From an uncultured Clostridia bacterium (GTDB lineage Bacteria > Bacillota > Clostridia > Oscillospirales > Ruminococcaceae): 64,000 nucleotides of DNA. The notes under the pieces were generated by a model. The model was not told the DNA's origin, did not search any database, and saw only the letters and a program-made list of their open reading frames with translations. Both the position numbers and the translations under genes were made by a program. The stretch lies in contig CANQLR010000001.1 of NCBI GenBank assembly GCA_947624745.1, forward strand, positions 62,001-126,000. The letters run 5' to 3'. Positions 9,959 through 18,926 of the stretch are shown here, piece after piece; positions within the stretch are counted from its first letter, which is position 1, and each line of letters begins with the position of its first letter.

Positions 9959-10632
9959 ATGAGCTTTGGCAAAAATTTGCAGCACCTGAGGAGGATCAGC
10001 GGAGGGATCACCCAAGAGGCTTTGGCGGAGAAGCTTAGGGTCACGAGGCAGACCGTTTCAAAATGGGAGCTTGACGAATCGACCCCCGAAATGGACAAGG
10101 CAATCGAGCTTTGGGGCTGTTCAACTGCTCTTTAGACAACCTGTTTCGCGAGGAGATGGGCGTTTGCGACGACGCGTACACCGACCTTCGCGTGGAGACC
10201 ATCCCGGGGTTTCGGTATGTAACGCACGCGGTGATCAGCAGGGCTCCCGAGGAGGACGCGATCGGCCGGGTGATCGGGATCGCCCGAGAAAACGGCGTGG
10301 AAAGCCCCCGGATCATCGGGTGGGATTTTCCATATGTTTCCTTAGAACAGATAAATGTTTACCGCATGCACGGCTATGAGGCGGCGTGGATCCTGCCCGA
10401 GGACGTAACGCCGAACGGGGTCGAGATCATGGAGCAGAGGGCTCACAAATATGCCGCGATTCACATTCCCGAGCCCTTCAACAAGCCGTTTGCGGTCATT
10501 CCGAACGCGTATAAGACGCTGGGTGAATTTATGCGTATTAACGGTTTAAAGCGGGTGGATAAGGGCGTGATCCCGTGCTTCGAGACGGAGGGGGAGAGTA
10601 TGGATGTTTATGTTGCGTGCGGGGAGGGGTAA
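9959..10632 (+). pseudogene. Xre-type HTH regulator with C-terminal GyrI-like/effector-binding domain, split by an apparent 1-nt frameshift near 10111
   Basis: MSFGKNLQHLRRISGGITQEALAEKLRVTRQTVSKWELDESTPEMDKAIEL continues in the next frame as GLFNCSLDNLFREEMGV... (10111..10632). Confidence 0.7.
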
Positions 10633-10654
10633 TTTGGAAAAGACGAGAGGGGAC

Positions 10655-12045
10655 GCTTTGTATGCGCGTGGGGCGAAGCCCCAAAGCCTATGAAATGGGC
10701 TTTGTCCGCCGTGGGAAAGGTTTGCGTTGACCTTATAAATAGCAGAAGTTTCGACAAATTGGAAGGACTTGAAAATGCTGCGACGGCGGGAATTGCGCCG
10801 AATGGCGCAATTAGGGCTTCGCCCATGCGGGAATAGCGCTTTGTGCCTCTAACGCAGTAAAGTGCAGGTCTGCACAGGCAAGTGGAGGCAGGAAAGCTGC
10901 GTTCATTTGAAAGAGTTGTGGAGAGGCACCTTGGGGCGAAGCCCCAAAGCCCATGAAATGGGCTTTGTCCGCCGTTGGAAAGGCTTGCGTTGACCTTATA
11001 AATAGCAGACAATTCGGCAAATTGGAAGGACTTGAAAATGCTGCAACGGCGGGAATTGCGCCGAATGGCGCAATTAGGGCTTCGCCCTCACTCCCTGCGC
11101 CTTGCAGAATTTCGCGATAAGCCCATGGGTTGCTAAAAGGTATTCGCTTCGCTCATGCTATTTAAAGCCCCCTCCCCTGCCCCTCCCCGATGGGGAGGGG
11201 AGCTCGACGGACTTTGGGGGAAAGTTGTAAGGGAGAGCAGGGCGAGGGCAAGCAGAAAAAGGTATTCGCTACGCGAATGCTATTTGAAGCGCCCTCCCCC
11301 GTAGGGATTTGAGCAGACTTGCAGCTATTAAGCAACCCCCTCCCGGTGGGAGGTGGCGCTCTTTGTATGCGCGTGGGAGCGAAGCCCAGGGCGGACGCGA
11401 AGCGTTCGCCTGTTCTGCCGCGCAAGCGCGGCAGAACGTGAGCCGAAGGCGAACACGAGGGTTCGCGGTGGGGGTGCTCGCGAATTGGGGCGAAGGCCCG
11501 GGGTGCGCACGGAGTGCGCACCCGCCCGCCGAGCAAGCTCGGCGGGCACGGCGGCAGCTGAGCTGCCGCCTCGGGACTTCGCCGCGCAGGGGCAGTGCTT
11601 TGTGAGCTTAACACGGTAAAGTGCGGGTCTGCAATGTAAGTAGAGGCAGGAAAGCAGCGTTCATTTACAAGGGTTGTGAAGAGGCATCTCGGGGGAGAAG
11701 CCCCAACGCTCGTGGAACGAGCGTTGTCCGCCGTCGGAGAGGTCAGCACAGTCTTTCTAAAAGCAGGAAATTTGGCATTTTACATAGCCTTGGAAATGCT
11801 GCGACGGCGGGAAGCACGCGGTAGCGTGCTTAGGGCTTCGCCATGCGGGTCAGCCGCAGCTTTGCGGTACAAAACCGTGCCGAACCTTTTGCTAAACCCA
11901 TAGTTTGGGCTGGCCCCCGGAAGGTATTCGCTTCGCTCATGCTATCTTCAGCCCCCACCCCTGCCCCTCCCCGTTTGGGGAGGGGTGGCTCGACGGAGCT
12001 CGGAGGATTGCAGGAGGGAACAGAGCTCGCTCCACCGCCGGTTCC
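10655..12045 (+). repeat. Modular cloverleaf-repeat block R4 (forward orientation)
   Basis: Type 1 units 10670-10824, 10933-11087, 11692-11842; type 2 unit 11487-11583. Confidence 0.88.
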
Positions 12046-12058
12046 CGCACCTCCGTTC

Positions 12059-12086
12059 TCTGACCTCTGATTTCTGCCCTCTGTTA
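12059..12086 (+). repeat. Heptad pyrimidine repeat (G-type)
   Basis: TCTGACC TCTGATT TCTGCCC TCTGTTA. Confidence 0.8.
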
Positions 12087-12358
12087 GTGGCTTTCTGCTC
12101 CCCCGCAACCGCCCCGCCTTGCTAAATCGCTGCATTGCAAAACGCGTTTCCTTTCTCGACCCGTCCCCTCCCCTTTCCTGCTTCTCCCGCAAAATTCCCG
12201 AAAAAAATTTATCGCTTCCTGACGCGGGAGGGCGGGAGGAGGCGGAGATTCCCGCTTTTTCGGGGTTTTGGGCGAAAAATTCTTGTGGAAATTTCGGTAG
12301 AATATGGTATAATTAGCTTTGGATAAGTCTACTGTCACGAAAAATAAGGAGGTTAATT

Positions 12359-13189
12359 ATGCCGGCAATCTTCACCCAAAAACGCGAAAAAACGGTCGCA
12401 AAGGTCATCGACGTGCCGGTCGAGCAGATCGCCGCGAACCCCTACCAGCCCCGCGCCGAATTCGTCGAGACCGAGCTTCTGAGCCTCGCCGCAAGCATAA
12501 AGGCCGACGGGATACTTCAGCCCCTCTCGGTCCGCCAAAAGGGCGAGAGGTTCGAGCTCATCGCCGGGGAAAGGCGGCTGCGGGCGGCGATCCTCGCGGG
12601 CCTGAAATCCGTCCCCTGCATCGTCTGCGACGTTTCAGACCGCACCTCGGCGCTTCTTTCGCTCGTCGAAAATATCCAGAGAAAGGACCTCGGTTTTTTT
12701 GAGGAGGCGGACGCAATCGCCCGGCTCATCGACTTCTACGGCATGACTCAGGAGGACGCGGCGCTGCGGCTCGGCTATGCGCAGTCTACCCTCGCGAACA
12801 AGCTTCGGCTTCGCAAGCTTACGGCCGAGGAGCGCGCGATGATCACCGAAGCGGGGCTCACCGAACGCCACGCAAGGGCGCTTTTACGGCTCCCCGAGGG
12901 CGAAAAACGCGTCGAGGCGATACGGAAAATTTCTCGGGGGAGGCTCAACGTCGAATCCACCGAAAGGCTCATCGACACGATGATCGAACGCGAACACTAC
13001 CGCGAGCGGATCCGCAAGGGAAGCGCCATTTTTCGGGATCTGCGGCTGTTCATGAACACCGTCAACAAGGCCGTCGAGACCATGCAGATCGCCGGCGTGG
13101 CGGTCAACGTCGACAAAAAGGAGCGCGACGGCGTGCTCGATTATCATATCATGATCCCGCTCGAGAAGGGGGAGGGGGAGGGCAATTGA
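12359..13189 (+). CDS. noc: ParB-family nucleoid occlusion protein (Noc-like)
   Basis: ParB fold (ANPYQPRAEFVE, GERRLRAAILAG, LVENIQRKDLGFFEEADAI, LRLGYAQSTLANKLRL); second ParB paralogue beside rsmG, the usual noc position. Confidence 0.85.
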   Translation: MPAIFTQKREKTVAKVIDVPVEQIAANPYQPRAEFVETELLSLAASIKADGILQPLSVRQKGERFELIAGERRLRAAILAGLKSVPCIVCDVSDRTSALLSLVENIQRKDLGFFEEADAIARLIDFYGMTQEDAALRLGYAQSTLANKLRLRKLTAEERAMITEAGLTERHARALLRLPEGEKRVEAIRKISRGRLNVESTERLIDTMIEREHYRERIRKGSAIFRDLRLFMNTVNKAVETMQIAGVAVNVDKKERDGVLDYHIMIPLEKGEGEGN

Positions 13190-13235
13190 TATGGTAGGAT
13201 AGGGGGCGGGCGAAGCCCCGAGGCGCCCCGGAGGG

Positions 13236-13485
13236 CGCCTGTTCTGCCGCGCTCGTCGTCGCGGACTACGTATCGTTCGCGACGGCATTCTATAAACCGA
13301 AATATGCCGTCGCTCATTCACTCCGTCGACAGAAGCGATTGCTTTTCCGCAAGACAACCGAACCGGTAATTTAACAACGCGATTAAAACTCTTTGAGCCG
13401 ACCGAGGCAATCGTTGTCGCCGAGGGAAGGCGAAAAGATAGTTTTAACGCTTTGTTTAGTAAGGGCAGTCGAGCGGCAAAAAGCA
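13236..13485 (+). repeat. Family C repeat, copy
   Basis: CGTCGTCGCGGACTACGTATCGTTCGCGACGGC...AAGCGATTGCTTTTCCGCAAGACAACC...AACGCGATTAAAACTCTTTGAGCCGACCGAGGCAATCGTTG... Confidence 0.8.
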
Positions 13486-13562
13486 ACGCTTACTGTTACC
13501 TCCTCTTCCCCACAAAGTCTTACGACTTTGCGGGACCCCTATGTGGCAGAACGTGAGCCGAA

Positions 13563-14110
13563 GGCGAACACGGGGGGTCGCAACGGGGCTGGCTCAAGGC
13601 GGGGGCGAAGCCCCAAAGCCCATTTCATGGGCTTTGGGGCTTCGCCCCCGTTTCGTGCCGCTCCAACACCCTTGCTAAACCACCCGTTTTCAGGCCTCTA
13701 CTTTCATGTGCAGACCCGCACTTTACTGCGTTAATGTCTCAAATCTCTGACCCCGCGCGGCGAAGCCCCGAGGCGGCAGCTCCGCTGCCGCCGTGCCCGC
13801 CGAGCTTGCTCGGCTGGCGGGTGCGCACACCGTGCGCACCCCGGGACTTTGCCCCAGTCCGCAAGCAGCCCCCACCGCGAAGCCCCGTGTGAGCCTTCGG
13901 CTCACGTTCTGCCGCGCAAGCGCGGCAGAACAGGCGGCAGTTCCACTGCCGCCTCGGGGCTTCGCCCCGCACTCGCATACAAATCGCCCCCTCCCACCGG
14001 GAGGGGGCTGCTGCATATCTATAGGTTTACTCAAAGCCTTGGAGGGGGTGGGCGCTTAAATAGTATGAGCGAGAGCGAATACCTTACAGCGCCTCGCCCT
14101 TACCTTGCTC
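13563..14110 (-). repeat. Modular cloverleaf-repeat block R5 (reverse orientation)
   Basis: Collapsed unit 13601-13649; type 2 units 13759-13855 and 13877-13968; linkers inverted relative to R4. Confidence 0.85.
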
Positions 14111-14142
14111 CCCCTTACAGCTTTTCCTCAAGGTCCGACGGG

Positions 14143-14796
14143 CTACCCCCTCTCCACCCCCACCACGGTCCTTCCGTCGCCGTTCGGGAGGGTGTACTTT
14201 TTTGCAAAAACGACCCGGCCCCCGTACCGTTTCAGCGCATTTTCCGCCGCGGCTATCTCCTCCGCGCAGTCGCCGCCCTTGAGCGCCAAAAGCACCCCGC
14301 CCGGCCTCAGAAGCGGCAGGCACCACCCCGCGAGCCGCTCGAGCCGCGACACCGCCCGCGCCGTCACAAAGTCAAACCTCGCGCGAAGCTCCCCCCGGCC
14401 CATGTCCTCCGCGCGGGCGTGAATGCAGGCCGCCTCGAGCCCGAGCTCCGCAGTCAGCTCCCGCAAAAAGTTTACCCGCTTATTTAAACTGTCGAGCAGC
14501 GTGAGCGAAATGTCCGGCCGGAAGATCTTCATCGGCACCCCCGGGAACCCCGCGCCGCTGCCGACGTCGCAAAGGCTCGCGCCCTGCGGAATGTCCACCA
14601 TCGTGAGGGGCAGAACGCTGTCCAAAAAGTGCTTTTCCGCGATGCCGCGCGGGTCGGTTATCGCTGTGAGGTTGAATTTTTTGTTGGTTTCCACCAAAAT
14701 TTCGGCATACTTTTTGAGCATACCGTAGATTTTTTCGTCCAGTTCTATCCCCCGAGAGGCGAAAAGCCACCTCATTTCGTTAAACTCTAAAAGCAT
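14143..14796 (-). CDS. rsmG: 16S rRNA (guanine527-N7)-methyltransferase RsmG
   Basis: NLTAITDPRGIAEKHFLDSVLPL, CDVGSGAGFPGVPMKIFRPDISLTLLDS. Confidence 0.97.
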   Translation of the reverse strand: MLLEFNEMRWLFASRGIELDEKIYGMLKKYAEILVETNKKFNLTAITDPRGIAEKHFLDSVLPLTMVDIPQGASLCDVGSGAGFPGVPMKIFRPDISLTLLDSLNKRVNFLRELTAELGLEAACIHARAEDMGRGELRARFDFVTARAVSRLERLAGWCLPLLRPGGVLLALKGGDCAEEIAAAENALKRYGGRVVFAKKYTLPNGDGRTVVGVERG

Positions 14797-14797
14797 T

Positions 14798-16675
14798 TTA
14801 TACCTGCCTGTTCTGCTCGAGCCAAATCAAAAGCACCGAAATGTCGGCGGGGTTCACCCCCGAAATGCGCGAGGCCTGACCCAAGCTTCGCGGGCGGATC
14901 TTCCCCAGCTTTTCCGCCGCCTCGAGCCGCAGCCCCCGTATCGCCGAATAGTCGATATCCTCCGGCAGAAGCCTGTTTTCGAGCCTTGCCATCTTCTCGA
15001 CCTGCTCCTGCTGGAGCTTAATGTACCCCTCGTATTTTATGCGGATCTCCGCCTCCTCCCAGACCTCCCGCGGAAGCTCGGGGCGGGTAGCATCGAACGG
15101 CGCGAGGTCCGCCCAGCCGATCTGCGGGCGCTTCAAAAGCCGCTCGATCGCGGTCGCCTCGGTTATCGGCGATGTTTCACGTGAAACCAAAAGCGCGTTC
15201 AGCTCCGTTGTCGGGGGGAGCTTCGTTTTTTGCAGGCGCTTCGTCTCCTCCTCGATATCGTTAAGCTTTTTAAGAAATTTTTGATACCTCTCCTCGCTTA
15301 TAAGCCCTATTTTTCGGCCTATCGGGGTGAGGCGCTCGTCCGCGTTATCCTCGCGTAAAAGAAGCCGGTACTCGCTCCGTGAGGTCATCATTCTGTACGG
15401 GTCGGACACGCCCTTCGTCACGAGATCGTCTATAAGCGTGCCGATGTAGGACGACGAGCGCGGCAGCACGACCTCCTCGCGCCCCAAAAGCTTCATCGCG
15501 GCGTTTATCCCCGCCAAAAGCCCCTGCGCGGCGGCCTCCTCATAGCCCGAGGTGCCGTTGAACTGCCCCGCGCCGTAAAGCCCCGGGACCGCCTTGAATT
15601 CGAGCGTCGGTTTGAGCTCGCGGCTGTCGCAGCAGTCGTACTCGATGGCGTAGGCGTTCCGCATAATCTCGACCCGCTCTAACCCCTCGATGGTGTGCAG
15701 AAATTCGAGCTGGACATCCTCGGGGAGCGAGCTCGACATGCCCTGAAGGTAGTACTCGTCGGTGTCGAGTCCCATCGGCTCGATGAAGAGCTGGTGGCGC
15801 GGCTTGTCAGAAAACCGCACGATTTTGTCCTCGATGGACGGACAGTATCTCGGCCCGACCCCCTCGATCCTCCCCGAATAAAGCGGCGAGCGGTCGAGGT
15901 TTTTAAGTATCACCTCGTGGGTTTTTTTGTTGGTATAGCCGATGTAGCAGCTGACCGTGTTTTTCAGCTCTCCCCCCGTTTCAAAGGAAAAGGGCGAAAT
16001 TTCGGGGTCTCCGTCCTGTTTTTCGAGCTTAGAAAAATCTATCGAGCGCTTATGCACCCTCGCGGGGGTGCCGGTCTTGAATCGCCTGAGAGTTATCCCG
16101 AGGCTTTTTAAGCTCTCCGAAAGCCCGGTCGAGGGGAGAGAGTGGTCGGGCCCCGACTCGTAAGATGTCTCCCCCACGTGGACAACTCCCTTAAGATACG
16201 TCCCGGTGCAAACTATCGCCGCGCGGCAGGAATAAACGCTCCCAAGCTTCGTTTTCACGCCCGAGACCGCGCCGTCTTCAAGAAGGATCTCGACCACCTC
16301 GCCCTGATGGATCTCTAAGTTCGGCTCGCTCTCCAAAATTTTCTTGACGTGCGCGTGGTACCTCACCCGGTCGGCCTGGACGCGGTGAGAGTGCACTGCA
16401 GGCCCCTTTCCGCGGTTCAAAACGCGGCTTTGAAGAAACGTCGCGTCCGCGGCCTTGCCCATCTCCCCGCCGAGCGCGTCTATTTCGCGGACGAGGTGCC
16501 CCTTCGCGGTCCCGCCGATCGAGGGGTTGCAGGGCATGTTCGCGATCGAGTCGAGCGAGATGGTGAAAAGCGCCGTTTTCAGCCCCAACCGCGCGCAGGC
16601 GAGGGCAGCCTCGACCCCGGCGTGCCCCGCTCCGATTATCGCCGCGTCGAAGGCGGCCAAAGCTTTTTGAGCCAT
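14798..16675 (-). CDS. mnmG: tRNA uridine-5-carboxymethylaminomethyl modification enzyme MnmG (GidA)
   Basis: [51 protein letters not shown]. Confidence 0.98.
   Translation of the reverse strand: MAQKALAAFDAAIIGAGHAGVEAALACARLGLKTALFTISLDSIANMPCNPSIGGTAKGHLVREIDALGGEMGKAADATFLQSRVLNRGKGPAVHSHRVQADRVRYHAHVKKILESEPNLEIHQGEVVEILLEDGAVSGVKTKLGSVYSCRAAIVCTGTYLKGVVHVGETSYESGPDHSLPSTGLSESLKSLGITLRRFKTGTPARVHKRSIDFSKLEKQDGDPEISPFSFETGGELKNTVSCYIGYTNKKTHEVILKNLDRSPLYSGRIEGVGPRYCPSIEDKIVRFSDKPRHQLFIEPMGLDTDEYYLQGMSSSLPEDVQLEFLHTIEGLERVEIMRNAYAIEYDCCDSRELKPTLEFKAVPGLYGAGQFNGTSGYEEAAAQGLLAGINAAMKLLGREEVVLPRSSSYIGTLIDDLVTKGVSDPYRMMTSRSEYRLLLREDNADERLTPIGRKIGLISEERYQKFLKKLNDIEEETKRLQKTKLPPTTELNALLVSRETSPITEATAIERLLKRPQIGWADLAPFDATRPELPREVWEEAEIRIKYEGYIKLQQEQVEKMARLENRLLPEDIDYSAIRGLRLEAAEKLGKIRPRSLGQASRISGVNPADISVLLIWLEQNRQV
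15173..15188. promoter_or_regulatory. parS site inside the mnmG coding sequence (TGTTTCACGTGAAACC)
   Basis: 15/16 match to parS; encodes part of ...[11 protein letters not shown]... Confidence 0.9.
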
Positions 16676-16690
16676 AGTAAAACTCCTTAA

Positions 16691-18040
16691 TTATTTTCCG
16701 ACGCAGAAGCGGGAGAAAACGTCCTCGACCACCGCCTCGGTGACACGCTCGCCCGAAAGCTCCAAAAGCGCCCCCGCGGCCTCGTCCGCAAGGACCGTCA
16801 CCGCGTCAAGCGTCTCGCCCCGTAGAGCCGCCTCCTCCGCCTCGGACACGAATTTCAGCGCCCGCTCGCAGCAAAGCTTCTGCCGCTCGTTCGCATAGAC
16901 CTCCGGCGCGCCGCCCTGCTCAAGACCCAGCGCTTCATACGCCGCCGCCTTGATTTTTTCTACCCCGCGGCCGGTTTTTGCCTCTACTTCAAGTATAATC
17001 TCATCCTTAAAATACTCTTTGTCTATTTTCTGCGGCAGATCCACCTTGTTTATGACGATTATCCGCCGCTTGTTTTCGCAAATTTTCAGGACCTCCATGT
17101 CCTCTGGGGACAGCTCACGGCTGCCGTCAAAGACCGCCAAAACAAGGCTTGCCCTCTCGGCGCTTTTTTCCGAGAGCCTGACCCCCTGCCGCTCGGCCTC
17201 GCTTTTTGCCTCGCGTAACCCTGCGGTGTCGCTGAGCTTAAGTATCAGATCGCCCAGTCTAAGCCGCTCCTCGATGACGTCGCGGGTGGTGCCGGCTTCG
17301 TCGGTGACGATGGAGCGCTCATACCCCAAAAGCGCGTTCATGAGGGTGGATTTCCCGACGTTCGGCCGCCCGACGATGGCGCAGGGCACGCCCTCCTTGA
17401 AAATAAGCCCCTCGTCGTAGCCGGAGATGAGCTTCTTAAGAGCCTCGCGGCACTCGGCGAGCTTTCCGGTTATCTTTTCCGGCTCGGCCTCCGGAAGGTC
17501 TTCGTCGGGATAGTCGGTCCACGCGGCGAGGGAGGAGAGAACCTCCACCAGTTTTTTACTGATCTCCCTTGCCTTTTTATAGATCGCACCCTCGCGCATG
17601 AGATTCGCGCTCGAAAGGGCCGCGTCCCCCTCGGCGGAAACGATGTCCATGACCGCCTCGGCCTGCGTGAGGGAGAGCTTGCCGTTCAAAAACGCCCGCT
17701 TCGTGAACTCGCCGGGGCCGGCGGGCTCGGCGCCCAAGCGCAAAATTTCCCGAAGAATTTTCCGCGAGACGTATATCCCCCCGTGGCAGCTTATTTCGAC
17801 GACGTCCTCGCCGGTATAGCTTTTTGGCGATCGGAAAACGGTCAGGATCCCGTCGTCGAGGCGGTTTCCCCCGGGGGCTATCTCGCCGTAGGCGCAGGTG
17901 TATCCCGCCATCTGCGAGGGCTTTTTGCCGGAAGGGCTCACGAAAATTTCGTCGGCTATTTTCAATGCGCTCTCGCCCGAGATCCTTATCATGGCGATCC
18001 CCCCGACGGCGGCCGGGGTGCTTATTGCCGCAACGGTCAT
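16691..18040 (-). CDS. mnmE: tRNA modification GTPase MnmE (TrmE)
   Basis: MTVAAISTPAAVGGIAMIRISGESAL, GRPNVGKSTLMNALLG, DTAGLREAKSEAERQGV, C-terminal FSRFCVGK; start moved to 18040. Confidence 0.97.
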   Translation of the reverse strand: MTVAAISTPAAVGGIAMIRISGESALKIADEIFVSPSGKKPSQMAGYTCAYGEIAPGGNRLDDGILTVFRSPKSYTGEDVVEISCHGGIYVSRKILREILRLGAEPAGPGEFTKRAFLNGKLSLTQAEAVMDIVSAEGDAALSSANLMREGAIYKKAREISKKLVEVLSSLAAWTDYPDEDLPEAEPEKITGKLAECREALKKLISGYDEGLIFKEGVPCAIVGRPNVGKSTLMNALLGYERSIVTDEAGTTRDVIEERLRLGDLILKLSDTAGLREAKSEAERQGVRLSEKSAERASLVLAVFDGSRELSPEDMEVLKICENKRRIIVINKVDLPQKIDKEYFKDEIILEVEAKTGRGVEKIKAAAYEALGLEQGGAPEVYANERQKLCCERALKFVSEAEEAALRGETLDAVTVLADEAAGALLELSGERVTEAVVEDVFSRFCVGK

Positions 18041-18092
18041 AGCTTCATCTCCCAAAAAAGGGCGACGCCGAAAAAGCTGCCGCCCTTTTGAT

Positions 18093-18893
18093 TTAAAATT
18101 CGATCTTCGAGTAGAGCCCGGTGCCCATTTCGTCCTCGGGCTTGGGCTTTTTGTAATCCTTTTCAAAGCTCGAGGATATGTCGAGGCTTCTCGCCTTGAA
18201 ATCTTCCCTGCGGCGGCCGCCCTTTCTGCCGTTCGGCCTTCCGCCCTTGCGGTCGTCGCGTTTGCGGTACGGCCTGTCCGGGTCGGTAGAGGTGATGAGC
18301 ACCTTTCTGTAGGGCTCCTCGCCGACCGAGCGCGAGCTCGCGTTTTCGATCTGCGAGACCGCAGCGTGGATTATCCTTCTCTCGTAGGGGTTCATCGGCT
18401 CGAGGGCGACGGTGCGGCCGGTTCTCTTGGCCTTTGCGACCATCTTTCCGGCGAGCTCCTCGAGCTGTGCCTTTCTCTTTTCTCTGAATCCGCAGCAGTC
18501 GGTCGCGATGCGGTAGTAGTTTCTATCGCTCCGGTTAGCTACCAAAGACGCGAGATACTGAAGCGCGTCCAACGTCTCGCCCCTGCGGCCGATTATGCCC
18601 TCGACTCCCTCGCCCTTTATTTCAAGAAGCGAGCCGCCCTCGATGTCTCTGATTTCCACCGTCGGGGTGGCGAAGCCCATAGACTCCATCACGGTCACGA
18701 TATAATCCGCCGCTATCTCGGGCTTCGAGGGTTCATATTCCGCCTCAAGCTTAGCCTCGCCCTTCATGCCGAAAAGTCCCTTCTTGGGCTCCTCCAAAAT
18801 GGTGAATGTAATTTTTTCCTCCGGCGCGCCGAACTCCTTCGCGGCGAGCGCCTTTGCCTCGTCTACCGTTTTTGCGGTAAATACCTGCTTCAT
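18093..18893 (-). CDS. jag: Jag/KhpB-type RNA-binding protein (Jag-N, KH, R3H)
   Basis: VFTAKTVDEAKALAAKEFG, GIIGRRGETLDALQYL, LEPMNPYERRIIHAAV. Confidence 0.93.
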   Translation of the reverse strand: MKQVFTAKTVDEAKALAAKEFGAPEEKITFTILEEPKKGLFGMKGEAKLEAEYEPSKPEIAADYIVTVMESMGFATPTVEIRDIEGGSLLEIKGEGVEGIIGRRGETLDALQYLASLVANRSDRNYYRIATDCCGFREKRKAQLEELAGKMVAKAKRTGRTVALEPMNPYERRIIHAAVSQIENASSRSVGEEPYRKVLITSTDPDRPYRKRDDRKGGRPNGRKGGRRREDFKARSLDISSSFEKDYKKPKPEDEMGTGLYSKIEF

Positions 18894-18926
18894 GCTGTTT
18901 CCTCCTTGACTGCCTTATCGGCGCGA

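Noticed and set aside
11162-11749. Recurring predicted proteins with SPRTRIQ/GFGASP/VSRGRKA-type peptides in repeat blocks (also 2211, 4403, 32595, 46912, 47279, 13849)
   Set aside because: They are translations of the cloverleaf repeat modules in several frames and both strands; no consistent start, RBS or domain
10655-12045. CRISPR array
   Set aside because: Repeats are palindromic composites of 80-155 bp with irregular spacing; no uniform spacers and no cas genes
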